From Oscillospiraceae bacterium (GTDB lineage: Bacteria; Bacillota; Clostridia; Oscillospirales; CAG-272): a stretch of 64,000 bases of DNA. The stretch spans positions 124,001-188,000 of the forward strand of contig SVTL01000002.1 of the NCBI GenBank assembly GCA_015063795.1. Reading direction: 5' to 3'. The position numbers were made by a program, and so were the translations under genes. Shown here in pieces: positions 47,937 to 56,688 of this stretch (position 1 is the stretch's first letter; each line of letters starts with the position of its first letter). The notes under the pieces are model-generated. The model was not told where the DNA came from and did no database searches. It saw only the letters and a program-made list of their open reading frames with translations.

Positions 47937-48025
47937 AAATTGCAGAAAAAAGACGATTTTTCTAAAAAAACATAGAAAAAACGTATAAATAATGAAAAAA
48001 TTAGTAAAAAATATTGTGAAAACTA

Positions 48026-48054
48026 TTGCAAGATGGGAACAAAGGTGTTATAAT
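48026..48054 (+). promoter_or_regulatory. Sigma-A-type promoter for hup
   Basis: TTGCAA - 17 bp - TATAAT in AT-rich intergenic region. Confidence 0.7.
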
Positions 48055-48166
48055 AATGGTTGGTAAGAAACCTGTTTTGCCAAGCGTACCGCAATTTTTT
48101 ATTGGAATTGTATCATGTTATCAATAAACCAAAAGGTTTTAATAAAACGGAAGGATGGAAAACACC

Positions 48167-48442
48167 ATGACCAAATCTCAGATCGTTGAAAACGTTGCTG
48201 CCAAAACTCAACTGAAGAAGAAGGATGCAGAGGCTGCTGTCAATGCGCTTCTCGAAACGCTGGAAGAGGCTCTGGTAAAGGGCGAAAAGATCCAGATCGT
48301 CGGCTTCGGCACCTTTGAGGTCAAGGCTCGCGCAGCCCGCACCGGCAGAAACCCCCAGACCAAGGAGACCATCACGATTCCCGCTTCGAAGCACCTGAGC
48401 TTCACCGCAGGCAAATCCATCAAGGACGCCATCAACAAATAA
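48167..48442 (+). CDS. hup: HU-family DNA-binding protein
   Basis: MTKSQIVENVAAKTQLKKKDAEAAVNALLE, GFGTFEVKARAARTGRNPQT; ATG at 48167 preferred. Confidence 0.97.
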   Translation: MTKSQIVENVAAKTQLKKKDAEAAVNALLETLEEALVKGEKIQIVGFGTFEVKARAARTGRNPQTKETITIPASKHLSFTAGKSIKDAINK

Positions 48443-48447
48443 CCGCA

Positions 48448-48484
48448 AACAGGTCTTCGGTTCTTCCGAAGGCCTGTTCTTTTC
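48448..48484 (+). terminator. Terminator after hup
   Basis: aacaggtcttcgg/ccgaaggcctgtt 13-bp stem then cttttc. Confidence 0.8.
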
Positions 48485-48566
48485 CCTGAAACGATCGTTT
48501 TTCCATCCGAAGCAAGACAAAGCCCGTCGTCGCAAGGGCAGACCGGGCAAGAGAAAGGACAACATT

Positions 48567-48806
48567 ATGAGACTTGATAAATATTTGAAGGTATCCCGAA
48601 TCATCAAGAGACGCACCGTGGCCAACGATGCCTGCGATGCCTCTCATGTCACGGTCAACGGACGCCCCGCCAAGGCATCGTATGACGTGAAGGAGGGGGA
48701 CATCATCGAAGTCACCTTCGGCGAACGGACGCTGAAGGTGCGGGTGAAGGATGTCAAGGAGCACACGCTGAAGGCCGAGGCCGCTTCGCTGTATGAGATC
48801 CTGTAA
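48567..48806 (+). CDS. S4-domain RNA-binding protein (YabO/RqcP/HslR-like)
   Basis: MRLDKYLKVSRIIKRRTVANDACDASHVTVNGRPAKASYDVKEGD. Confidence 0.93.
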   Translation: MRLDKYLKVSRIIKRRTVANDACDASHVTVNGRPAKASYDVKEGDIIEVTFGERTLKVRVKDVKEHTLKAEAASLYEIL

Positions 48807-48843
48807 AGAAGAAGCAAGCAAGTGAAGAAACGGGAGAAGGACC

Positions 48844-50211
48844 ATGGCTGAAAAAAGACTCTATTGCTGTACCGAGTGCGGCAACACGACAACAAAATGG
48901 TATGGGCAGTGTCCTGCCTGCAAATCCTGGAACACCATTGAGGAGCAGGAGACTGTGCAGGAGGAGGTTGCCGAAGGAAAGAGCGGAAAGCGCAGCTTCG
49001 CTTCCTATAACAACACCGCTTCGCCCTTGAGTGAGGGCGACCTGCCCGAATACATCCGTTCATCCACGGGAATGGACGAGCTTGACCGTGTGCTGGGCGG
49101 CGGACTGGTCAGCGGCTCGGTGGTTCTGCTGTCGGGCGAGCCCGGTATCGGCAAATCCACCATGCTGCTTCAGATCTCGGGCTGTCTGTGCAAGACCAAG
49201 AAGGTTTTGTATGTGTCGGGAGAGGAATCCCGCGGACAGATCAAGCTCCGTGCCGAGCGCCTGAATGTGAAAAACGACAAGCTGTATGTGCTGACCGAAA
49301 ACGATATCGAGCGCGTGCTGGCTGAAAGTGATAAGCTCTCGCCCGACATCATCATCATCGACTCGATCCAGACCATGTTCGACCGCCATTTCCCCTCCGC
49401 TCCCGGCAGTGTGACGCAGGTGAAGGAGGTGGCCATGCGGCTGATCGGAAAGGCCAAGAACGAGGGCTTTTCGGTTCTGCTGGTCGGTCACGTCAACAAG
49501 GAGGGCGGCATCGCCGGGCCGAAGGTGCTGGAGCATATTGTGGATGCCGTGCTGTATTTTGAGGGCGAAAAGCGTCAGCTTTACCGCATCATCCGCGCCA
49601 ACAAGAACCGCTTCGGCTCCACCGATGAGATCGGTGTGTTTGAGATGACGGGAAGCGGTCTGATGGAGGTGCCAAACCCCTCGGAGATGCTGTTGGCAGG
49701 GCGCCCGCGAAACGTGTCGGGCAACTGCGCGGTCTGCATCATGGAGGGCACGCGGCCTTTGATCGCCGAGGTGCAGGCCTTGGTCACGCCAACCTGCTTT
49801 CCCGCCGCCAAGCGGACGGCCAACGGTATCGATTACAACCGTGCCTACCTGCTGATCTCGGTGCTGGAAAAGCGCTTGGGACTCCGTTTCTCGGTCAACG
49901 ACGTCTTTCTCAACGTCATCGGCGGTATCCGCATCGACGAGCCTGCCGCAGATTTAGCCGCCTGCCTGGCGCTGGTGTCCAGCATCAAGGATAAGCCGGT
50001 GCCCGATGATCTGATCGCCTTCGGAGAGATCGGTCTGGCCGGCGAATGCCGTGCGGTCCCCTCGGCTGAGCAGAGGTTGAAGGAGGCCAGCCGTCTCGGC
50101 TTCACAAAGGCGATTCTTCCGCAGAAGCTCCGCGGCCGCGAGACCATCCATGTGGAGGGCATCGAGCCGATCTATGTCCGCTCGATCTTCGACGCTCTGC
50201 AGATCTTTTGA
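48844..50211 (+). CDS. radA: DNA repair protein RadA
   Basis: N-terminal zinc finger CTECGNTTTKWYGQCPAC, LSGEPGIGKSTMLLQI, KNRFGSTDEIGVFEM. Confidence 0.97.
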   Translation: MAEKRLYCCTECGNTTTKWYGQCPACKSWNTIEEQETVQEEVAEGKSGKRSFASYNNTASPLSEGDLPEYIRSSTGMDELDRVLGGGLVSGSVVLLSGEPGIGKSTMLLQISGCLCKTKKVLYVSGEESRGQIKLRAERLNVKNDKLYVLTENDIERVLAESDKLSPDIIIIDSIQTMFDRHFPSAPGSVTQVKEVAMRLIGKAKNEGFSVLLVGHVNKEGGIAGPKVLEHIVDAVLYFEGEKRQLYRIIRANKNRFGSTDEIGVFEMTGSGLMEVPNPSEMLLAGRPRNVSGNCAVCIMEGTRPLIAEVQALVTPTCFPAAKRTANGIDYNRAYLLISVLEKRLGLRFSVNDVFLNVIGGIRIDEPAADLAACLALVSSIKDKPVPDDLIAFGEIGLAGECRAVPSAEQRLKEASRLGFTKAILPQKLRGRETIHVEGIEPIYVRSIFDALQIF

Positions 50212-50220
50212 TCCTGTTGT

Positions 50221-50967
50221 TCACGCACGCTCCGACTCTGTGACAGACGGCAGGATGGCCGAAAACAAGACTGCCGAAAGGGAAGCGCGGTAGGACGGAT
50301 CGCCCAATAGCGACGCTTCCTGTTTGTTGGAGAGAAATCCGCATTCCACAAGGACGGCCGGACATTCCAGCCGATGCAAAAGAAAAATGCTGCTTCCGGC
50401 TTCCTTGACGGCCCGTTGATTGTCGGGCTGCAGATGCGCCTGAACGCTTGCTCGGATCGCTTCGGCCAGCAAACGGCTTTGCCTGTGATGGGGCGAATAC
50501 CACACCTGAAGCCCCTTGCAGCTTTCGGCGGGAAAACGGTTCATGTGCAGAGAGACAAAAAGAGCGTCCTTGTATTCGTTTGCGATGTCAACGCGTGCGC
50601 GCAGATCCTGCGTTTTCAGCGTTCCCTTGACCTTTTCCTTGTACAAAAGGCGGTCGTCGTCCCGTGTGAGACGGTAGGGAAGACCTGCCACCTCGTACAA
50701 AGCGGCCAGGCGGAGAGACAGATCCAGATTCAGATCCTTTTCTGTCAATCCGTTGTCGGAAGCGCCCCCGTCCTCACCGCCGTGCCCGGCATCGATGACC
50801 GTGCAGGGCAGAGACTCGGCCGGCAGATCGGTCTCGCGGACTGCCTCTTTTTCCCATACGGCGGAAAACAGCGCACCGAGCCCCAGCGTACAGAGCGTGA
50901 AGAGGAGAATGAAGGCGAGAAAAGACAGAGCAAACTTGAATGTAGACAAAAAAATCCCCCGTTTCAT
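50221..50967 (-). CDS. N-acetylmuramoyl-L-alanine amidase (CwlD/Amidase_3 type)
   Basis: VIDAGHGGEDGGA, SLHMNRFP, VECGFLSNKQEASLL; N-terminal signal anchor. Confidence 0.9.
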   Translation of the reverse strand: MKRGIFLSTFKFALSFLAFILLFTLCTLGLGALFSAVWEKEAVRETDLPAESLPCTVIDAGHGGEDGGASDNGLTEKDLNLDLSLRLAALYEVAGLPYRLTRDDDRLLYKEKVKGTLKTQDLRARVDIANEYKDALFVSLHMNRFPAESCKGLQVWYSPHHRQSRLLAEAIRASVQAHLQPDNQRAVKEAGSSIFLLHRLECPAVLVECGFLSNKQEASLLGDPSYRASLSAVLFSAILPSVTESERA

Positions 50968-51001
50968 CGGAAATATCGTACTTCCACTATATGAAACGGG
51001 G
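50948..51001 (-). terminator. Terminator/attenuator-like hairpin that includes the amidase start codon
   Basis: On minus strand ccccgtttcat...atgaaacgggg (11-bp perfect stem, 23-nt loop) then ggattttttt. Confidence 0.6.
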
Positions 51002-51030
51002 CGATCTTTGATTCGTTGAAGGATGTGTGT

Positions 51031-51651
51031 TTATCGGTTTTTGGTATCCGAACTGAGCATGGGGATGCCGAAGAAGCCGAGAATACGCAGGTTGTTCGAT
51101 CCCATCAGATAGCCGGCGGTGCAGGCGGTCAGTCCGGGCAGAAGCAGGATAAGCAGCCACAGCGGGTGGATGTCAAACAGACCGTCGGTCAGCGGCACCT
51201 GGAAGAAGGGCTGGAGCAGATTGAGCACGCCGATGTAAAAGCTGTGCAGGAAGCGCCAGAGACCTTTTGCGGTGTAGTAAAGCTGGTTGCCCCAATGGAA
51301 CACATCGTCTGCTTTCAGAAAAGCGAAGCCGATGTTGGCGAGGATGGCCAGAACAAGGTTGAGCAGATTGGCCAGCGCGCCGATCAGAAGTCCCTTGAGA
51401 GGCATGGGCTCAAGCCGTCCGCCGTCGATGCGGATGCGGTCCTTGGCACCCATCAGCCAGGCCTTGTTGTAAAGAAGCGCCAGATAGAAGCCGATGGTGA
51501 AAAGGCTGGCAACGATGGTCAGCGTGGTGTTCCCGATGCCGATGCAGGCGCCGATCACCACCAGACCGAAGATCATCATGCCCAGCTGTGCGACGATAAA
51601 GCTCAAAAGCGTTGAGGTGTTTTCCTTGATGGCGGTAACGATGTGTTTCAT
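51031..51651 (-). CDS. Polytopic membrane protein of unknown function
   Basis: 206-aa ORF with multiple hydrophobic segments. Confidence 0.75.
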   Translation of the reverse strand: MKHIVTAIKENTSTLLSFIVAQLGMMIFGLVVIGACIGIGNTTLTIVASLFTIGFYLALLYNKAWLMGAKDRIRIDGGRLEPMPLKGLLIGALANLLNLVLAILANIGFAFLKADDVFHWGNQLYYTAKGLWRFLHSFYIGVLNLLQPFFQVPLTDGLFDIHPLWLLILLLPGLTACTAGYLMGSNNLRILGFFGIPMLSSDTKNR

Positions 51652-51741
51652 GACAAAGCATCCTTTTTTCGTATTTACAACCGTATGATACCCTTATTAT
51701 AAACAAAAAATATTAACAATGCAAGCACAGGAAAGAAACAT

Positions 51742-52752
51742 ATGGACAACATTCCCGAAATCCTGAACAAATACATTTTTTACAAGCGCACGGTGCAGAA
51801 CCGCTCGGAGAAGACGGTGGAGCAGTATCTGATCGATCTCACGCTCTTTTTCCGCTTCCTGATTGCCAAGCGGGACGGGATCTCCACCAAGGACGAGGCA
51901 TTTTCCAAAATCGACATTCGTTGCGTGGATCTGCATTTTATGGAGCAGGTCCGTCTGGAGGATATCTACGAGTTTTTCAATTACATCGCCACCGAGCGGG
52001 ATAACCATGCCCGCGCCCGCGCCAGAAAGCTTTCCTCGATCCGCTCGTTTTATAAGTACCTTGTCCAGCACGGAATGCTGGAGGAGAACATCGCCGCCAA
52101 CATCGACAGCCCCAGCTTCCGATCCGGTCTTCCCAAGTATCTGACCGTGGATGAAAGCCTGTCGCTTCTCGATACGGTGCGGCTGGATAAGGACAGCAAG
52201 AACCGCGAGCGGGATTACGCCATCCTCACGCTCTTTCTCAACTGCGGTCTGCGGCTCAGCGAGCTGGTGGGGATCAATCTGAGCAACATGGATGAGGAGC
52301 TCCGCTCCATGCGCGTGATCGGTAAGGGAAGCAAGGAGCGCATCGTGTATCTCAACGATGCCTGCCGCGAGGCGATCGCCGATTATCTGAAGGTGCGTCC
52401 CAAGGAGATCAAGCCGGGCGAACGGGATGCGCTCTTCCTCAGCTCCCGCGGTCAGCGGATCAGCCATAAGACCGTCCAGTGGCTGGTGAAAAAGCACCTG
52501 TCCTCGTCGGGACTGGGCTATAAGCAGTATTCCACTCACAAGCTCCGTCACACGGCGGCCACGCTGATGTATCAGAGCGGCAAGGTGGACGTGCGTGTGC
52601 TGAAGGATATCCTCGGCCACGAGCAGCTGAACACCACCCAGATCTATACGCACATCAGCGACGAAAGCATGGAAAAGGCCATGGATGCCAACCCCTTGGC
52701 CAAAGTCAAGCGCAAAAAATCAAATCCGGACGATACGAGCGGGGAAGCATGA
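51742..52752 (+). CDS. Tyrosine recombinase XerC/XerD-like
   Basis: N-terminal SAM-like core-binding domain; catalytic LRLSELVG, HKLRHTAAT, ILGHEQLNTTQIYTH. Confidence 0.92.
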   Translation: MDNIPEILNKYIFYKRTVQNRSEKTVEQYLIDLTLFFRFLIAKRDGISTKDEAFSKIDIRCVDLHFMEQVRLEDIYEFFNYIATERDNHARARARKLSSIRSFYKYLVQHGMLEENIAANIDSPSFRSGLPKYLTVDESLSLLDTVRLDKDSKNRERDYAILTLFLNCGLRLSELVGINLSNMDEELRSMRVIGKGSKERIVYLNDACREAIADYLKVRPKEIKPGERDALFLSSRGQRISHKTVQWLVKKHLSSSGLGYKQYSTHKLRHTAATLMYQSGKVDVRVLKDILGHEQLNTTQIYTHISDESMEKAMDANPLAKVKRKKSNPDDTSGEA

Positions 52753-52765
52753 TCCCCGCTTTTTT
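52738..52765 (+). terminator. Terminator overlapping the xer stop codon
   Basis: agcgggga/tccccgct stem with TTTTT; TGA lies in the loop. Confidence 0.8.
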
Positions 52766-52776
52766 CGTCTTGATTC

Positions 52777-54006
52777 TCATGAACGGGAAAAGGCACAGCG
52801 CGTCGGCTTTTGTGTGTTCAAGAAATCCCTCCCCAGGCAGACAGCGGGCATCAGACAGGAAAAACCGTGCTTGCGGCGCAGGTCGTCCACGGTCTGCTCC
52901 AGCGTTTCCTGACGGATCTCCTTTTGTGTGTCGGCAAACAGGTCCAGCTGGACAGGCAGATGGTCGGCGGTCAGATCGGACACTCTCACCGAGACCGAAC
53001 GGATGTCTCTTTGTAAGGTTTGGCGGGATCGGAAGATGTGCTTGATGTGGGAGAGGATCTCGGCCGTTCCCCTGACGGGAGAGGGCAGGGAGAGCGAATA
53101 TTCCCGCCATTCCAGCGAGCTGCTCCGAAGCCCCAGACAGATGTTTTTGGCAGACAGCCTTTGCTCGCGGAGCCTTTGGCCCACATCCTGTGCCAACAGC
53201 GTTGCCGCCGCTAAGATCTCCTCCTCGCCTGTGATATCGCGGCAGAGCGTGGAGGAACGGCTGATGGACTTCAGCGGCGGACGGTAGGAAACGGGAGAGA
53301 CGGGAGAAAGGTCGCGGCCGTTGGCATTCTCCCACATGGAAAGGCCGTTCTTGCCGAAAAAGTACTCCATGGTGGACGGCTTGCAGGAAGCGATGTCGCC
53401 GATGGTCAGAATCCGTCTCTTACACAGAGCCTTGTAAGTCTTTTCGCCGATGCCGAACATCTCATTGGCGGGCAGAGACCAGATCTTTTCCCGAAATTCC
53501 TCTTTGGAAATAAGCGTGGTGCCGTCCGGCTTTTTCATATCGCTTCCCATTTTGGCGAAGACCTTGTTGAAGGAAACGCCCGCCGAGACCGTCAGCCCGA
53601 TCTCTTTTTTCACGCGCTCGCGGATGCTGTCGGCCATGGATTTGCCGCTGCCGAACAGAAGCGTGGAGCCGCTGACATCCAGCCAGCATTCATCGATGCC
53701 GAAGGGCTCCACCAGGTCGGTATAGTCGGAATAGATCGCCTGCACCTGCTTGGAGAGGGAGAGATATGTTTCGTAATGAGGCTCGGCGAGAATGAGCTCG
53801 GGACATTTGCCCCTGGCCTGCCAGATGGTCTCGCCGGTTTTGATGCCGAATCGCTTGGCGATCTCATTTTTGGCCAGCACGATCCCGTGACGCTGGGCGG
53901 CATCTCCGCAGACGGCTACAGGCTTGCCCGCAAATTCGGGATGATTGCGGCATTCAACGGAGGCGAAAAAGTTATTCAGATCGCAGTGAAGGATGATTCG
54001 TTCCAT
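52777..54006 (-). CDS. dinB: DNA polymerase IV (Y-family)
   Basis: ILHCDLNNFFASVECRNHPEFAGKPVAVCG, YSDYTDLVEPFGIDECWLDVSGS, GVSFNKVFAKMGSDMKKPDGTT; Met at 54006. Confidence 0.95.
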   Translation of the reverse strand: MERIILHCDLNNFFASVECRNHPEFAGKPVAVCGDAAQRHGIVLAKNEIAKRFGIKTGETIWQARGKCPELILAEPHYETYLSLSKQVQAIYSDYTDLVEPFGIDECWLDVSGSTLLFGSGKSMADSIRERVKKEIGLTVSAGVSFNKVFAKMGSDMKKPDGTTLISKEEFREKIWSLPANEMFGIGEKTYKALCKRRILTIGDIASCKPSTMEYFFGKNGLSMWENANGRDLSPVSPVSYRPPLKSISRSSTLCRDITGEEEILAAATLLAQDVGQRLREQRLSAKNICLGLRSSSLEWREYSLSLPSPVRGTAEILSHIKHIFRSRQTLQRDIRSVSVRVSDLTADHLPVQLDLFADTQKEIRQETLEQTVDDLRRKHGFSCLMPAVCLGRDFLNTQKPTRCAFSRS

Positions 54007-54054
54007 AAAGGCCTTCCTTTTTTTTGAATCTTTTCTGCGGAGAGCGGGAAGTGA

Positions 54055-54083
54055 TTGACTTTTTGTTGATTTTATGATATACT
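54055..54083 (+). promoter_or_regulatory. Sigma-A-type promoter for the PurF-like gene
   Basis: TTGACT - 17 bp - TATACT. Confidence 0.7.
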
Positions 54084-54119
54084 GTACAAATCCAGATACC
54101 AAAACAAAGGGAGAATACC

Positions 54120-55532
54120 ATGAGCGGATTTTTCGGAGTTGCCTCCAAAGAAAATTGCATCAACGACCTCTTTTTCGGAACCGACTATCATTCCCATTTG
54201 GGAACGAAGCGCGGCGGCATGGCCGTATACGGACCGAACGGATTGGAAAAAGAGATACATAACATAGAAAACTCGCCCTTCCGAACCAAGTTTGAAAAGG
54301 ACGTGCTGCAGATGAACGGGCACATGGGCATCGGCTGTATTTCGGATTACGAGCCCCAGCCGCTGATCCTGCACTCGCATCTGGGCAGCTTTGCCATCTC
54401 CACCATCGGCAAGATCAACAACCTGGATGAGCTGGTGGAAGCGGCTCTGCGCGACAACAAAACGCAGTTCTTCGCCATGAGCGGCGGACGCATCAATCCC
54501 ACCGAGCTGGTGGCGTTCCTGATCGCGCAGAAGGACAGCATCGTGGAGGGAATCCGCTATGTACAGGAGATCGTGGACGGCTCGCTGTCCCTGCTCCTGC
54601 TTAACTCCGAAGGCATCTATGCCGCCCGTGACCGCTACGGAAGAACCCCTGTGGCGGTGGGGCGGAAGGACGATGCGTTCTGCGTCTGCTTTGAAAGCTT
54701 TTCTTATCTCAATCTGGGTTACAGCGACTACAAGGAGCTCGGTCCTTCGGAGGTGGTGCTCATCACGCCCGAAAGCTGTGAAACGCTGATCGAGCCCGGC
54801 AAGGATATGCGGATCTGTTCCTTCCTCTGGGTGTATTACGGCTATCCGTCCTCGGCTTATGAGGGGCTGAACGTGGAGCAGATGCGGTATAACTGCGGTG
54901 CTTTGATGGCATCGAGAGATAACATCAAGGCCGATACAGTGGCGGGTGTCCCCGACTCGGGAACGGCTCATGCCATCGGATATGCCAATGCCTCGGGCGT
55001 CCCCTTCACCCGTCCGTTTATCAAGTACACGCCTACGTGGCCCCGTTCCTTTATGCCTCAGAATCAGAGTCAGCGCAATCTGATCGCTCATATGAAGCTG
55101 ATTGCGGTGGATGCACTGCTTCGCGATAAGAGCATCATTCTCATCGATGACTCCATCGTCCGCGGTACCCAGCTGCGCGAAACGGCAGAGTTTCTGTACA
55201 GCAGCGGTGTGAAGGAGGTTCATGTCCGTCCTGCCTGCCCGCCGATTTTGTTTTCCTGCCCTTATCTCAATTTTTCCCGCTCCCGCAGTGAGAGCGAGCT
55301 GATCACCCGCCGCGTCATCGAACGGCTGGAGGGCGGTGCGGTCAGCGATGAGGTGCTGCAGGAGTATGCCGATCCCGACAGCCGCCGCTATCAGGCGATG
55401 CAGGAGGAGATCCGCAAGGAGCTGAAATTCACCACGCTGAAGTATAACCGTCTCGATGATATGGAAAAAGCAACAGGGATGGACCGCTGCAAGCTTTGCA
55501 CGCACTGTATGTGCGGCAGAGATCGCAGCTGA
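54120..55532 (+). CDS. PurF-like protein: degenerate class-II glutaminase domain plus PRPP-binding phosphoribosyltransferase domain
   Basis: MSGFFGVASKENCINDLFFGTDYHSHLGTKRGGMAVYG N-terminus; PRTase loop IILIDDSIVRGTQLRETAEFL; C-terminal CKLCTHCMCG. Confidence 0.85.
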   Translation: MSGFFGVASKENCINDLFFGTDYHSHLGTKRGGMAVYGPNGLEKEIHNIENSPFRTKFEKDVLQMNGHMGIGCISDYEPQPLILHSHLGSFAISTIGKINNLDELVEAALRDNKTQFFAMSGGRINPTELVAFLIAQKDSIVEGIRYVQEIVDGSLSLLLLNSEGIYAARDRYGRTPVAVGRKDDAFCVCFESFSYLNLGYSDYKELGPSEVVLITPESCETLIEPGKDMRICSFLWVYYGYPSSAYEGLNVEQMRYNCGALMASRDNIKADTVAGVPDSGTAHAIGYANASGVPFTRPFIKYTPTWPRSFMPQNQSQRNLIAHMKLIAVDALLRDKSIILIDDSIVRGTQLRETAEFLYSSGVKEVHVRPACPPILFSCPYLNFSRSRSESELITRRVIERLEGGAVSDEVLQEYADPDSRRYQAMQEEIRKELKFTTLKYNRLDDMEKATGMDRCKLCTHCMCGRDRS

Positions 55533-55545
55533 CCGTTAAAAAAAC

Positions 55546-55557
55546 AAACAAGTGTTC
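55546..55557. promoter_or_regulatory. Second, imperfect LexA-like site
   Basis: AAAC-AAGT-GTTC (minus strand GAAC-ACTT-GTTT), 34 bp centre-to-centre from the first site. Confidence 0.4.
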
Positions 55558-55570
55558 TTATCACGCTCTT

Positions 55571-55599
55571 AGTATACAAGAACTTTTGTTCTTTGTCAA
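55571..55599 (-). promoter_or_regulatory. Near-consensus sigma-A promoter with LexA/DinR-type operator in its spacer
   Basis: Minus strand TTGACA-AAGAACAAAAGTTCTTG-TATACT (17-bp spacer containing GAAC-N4-GTTC). Confidence 0.65.
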
Positions 55600-55659
55600 G
55601 GGGCTTGACGTATTTTTGTCATGGAAATGTTTCGGTTGTGACCGAAGGGAGGGAAGAGC

Positions 55660-56607
55660 GTGAGCGAAAAGAAGCAGGTGCTGGCCGTTGTTGGCCCGAC
55701 CGCATCCGGCAAGACCGCCCTTTCCATCGCGTTGGCAAAAAGGCTGGGCGGAGAGATCCTGTCCTGCGATTCGATGCAGATCTACCGCCGCATGGACATT
55801 GGAACTGCCAAGCCCACCGAGGAGGAGAAGGAGGGCATTGTTCACCATCTGATCGACATTGCCGATCCGTCGGAATCCTTTTCCTGCGCGGATTATGCTT
55901 CCTTGGCGGTCAAAGCGGCCGAGGATGTTCTTTCGCGCGGATCGGTGCCGATCTTTTGCGGCGGAACGGGGCTTTATCTCGATTCGGCGCTGAAGCCTGA
56001 GCGGCACTGTGAATTCGGAAGCGACGAGGACTGCCGCAAGCGCCTTCATGCGATCGCCGAAGAAAAGGGAAACGAAGCGCTTCACGATCTGTTAAAGCAG
56101 GTCGATCCCGCTTCGGCGGAGGCCATCCATCCCAACAACGTCAAGCGTGTTGTCCGCGCGCTGGAGGTCTATGAGGTCACGGGGAAGAGCAAGACCTATT
56201 GGGACGAAAAGAGCCGCGAGGAGGGACTGCGCTATGATGCGCGCGTGATCTGTCTGGCCTTCCGCGACCGCGAGCGTCTCTACCGCCGCATCGAACAGCG
56301 CGTGGAGATGATGATGGATGCCGGTCTTTACGAGGAGGCGGAGAGGCTGTACGACGAAAAGGCCTACGGCGAAACCGCATCGCAAGCCATCGGCTATAAG
56401 GAATTGATCGCGCATTTTGACGGCCGCTGTTCGCTGAGCGAGGCGGTGGAGGCGATCAAAAAAAACACGCGCAACTATGCCAAGCGTCAGCTCACCTGGT
56501 TTTCGGCCAAAAAGTATCCGATGCTGTGGGTGGATGAATGTGCAGATTGTGAAGAAATAGTAAAAAAATCGTTAAAATTGCTATATGGCGATTTGTTTAT
56601 GGTATAA
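55660..56607 (+). CDS. miaA: tRNA dimethylallyltransferase
   Basis: VVGPTASGKTALSIALAKRLGGEILSCDSMQIYRRMDIGTAKPT, GGTGLYLDS; GTG start. Confidence 0.96.
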   Translation: MSEKKQVLAVVGPTASGKTALSIALAKRLGGEILSCDSMQIYRRMDIGTAKPTEEEKEGIVHHLIDIADPSESFSCADYASLAVKAAEDVLSRGSVPIFCGGTGLYLDSALKPERHCEFGSDEDCRKRLHAIAEEKGNEALHDLLKQVDPASAEAIHPNNVKRVVRALEVYEVTGKSKTYWDEKSREEGLRYDARVICLAFRDRERLYRRIEQRVEMMMDAGLYEEAERLYDEKAYGETASQAIGYKELIAHFDGRCSLSEAVEAIKKNTRNYAKRQLTWFSAKKYPMLWVDECADCEEIVKKSLKLLYGDLFMV

Positions 56608-56608
56608 T
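56578..56608 (+). promoter_or_regulatory. Extended -10 type promoter for the HlyD-like gene
   Basis: TGGTATAAT extended -10 at 56600-56608, weak -35 (ttgcta) with a 19-bp spacer. Confidence 0.45.
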
Positions 56609-56688
56609 AATAAAGTTGGAATTTGAGGATTGCATGACGGCAAAGGCCGTCTCTGTCCGTGCAGGATGAGCATGAGGAAAGGAGCGTT

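Noticed and set aside
51742-52752. Tyrosine recombinase as evidence of an integrated mobile element
   Set aside because: Looks like a housekeeping XerC/D (length, motifs), flanked by housekeeping genes, no cargo, repeats or tRNA target.
55391-55579. Small minus-strand ORF downstream of the LexA-type promoter
   Set aside because: Its TTG start overlaps the promoter -10 region, no RBS, and the rest is antisense to the conserved PurF-like C-terminus.
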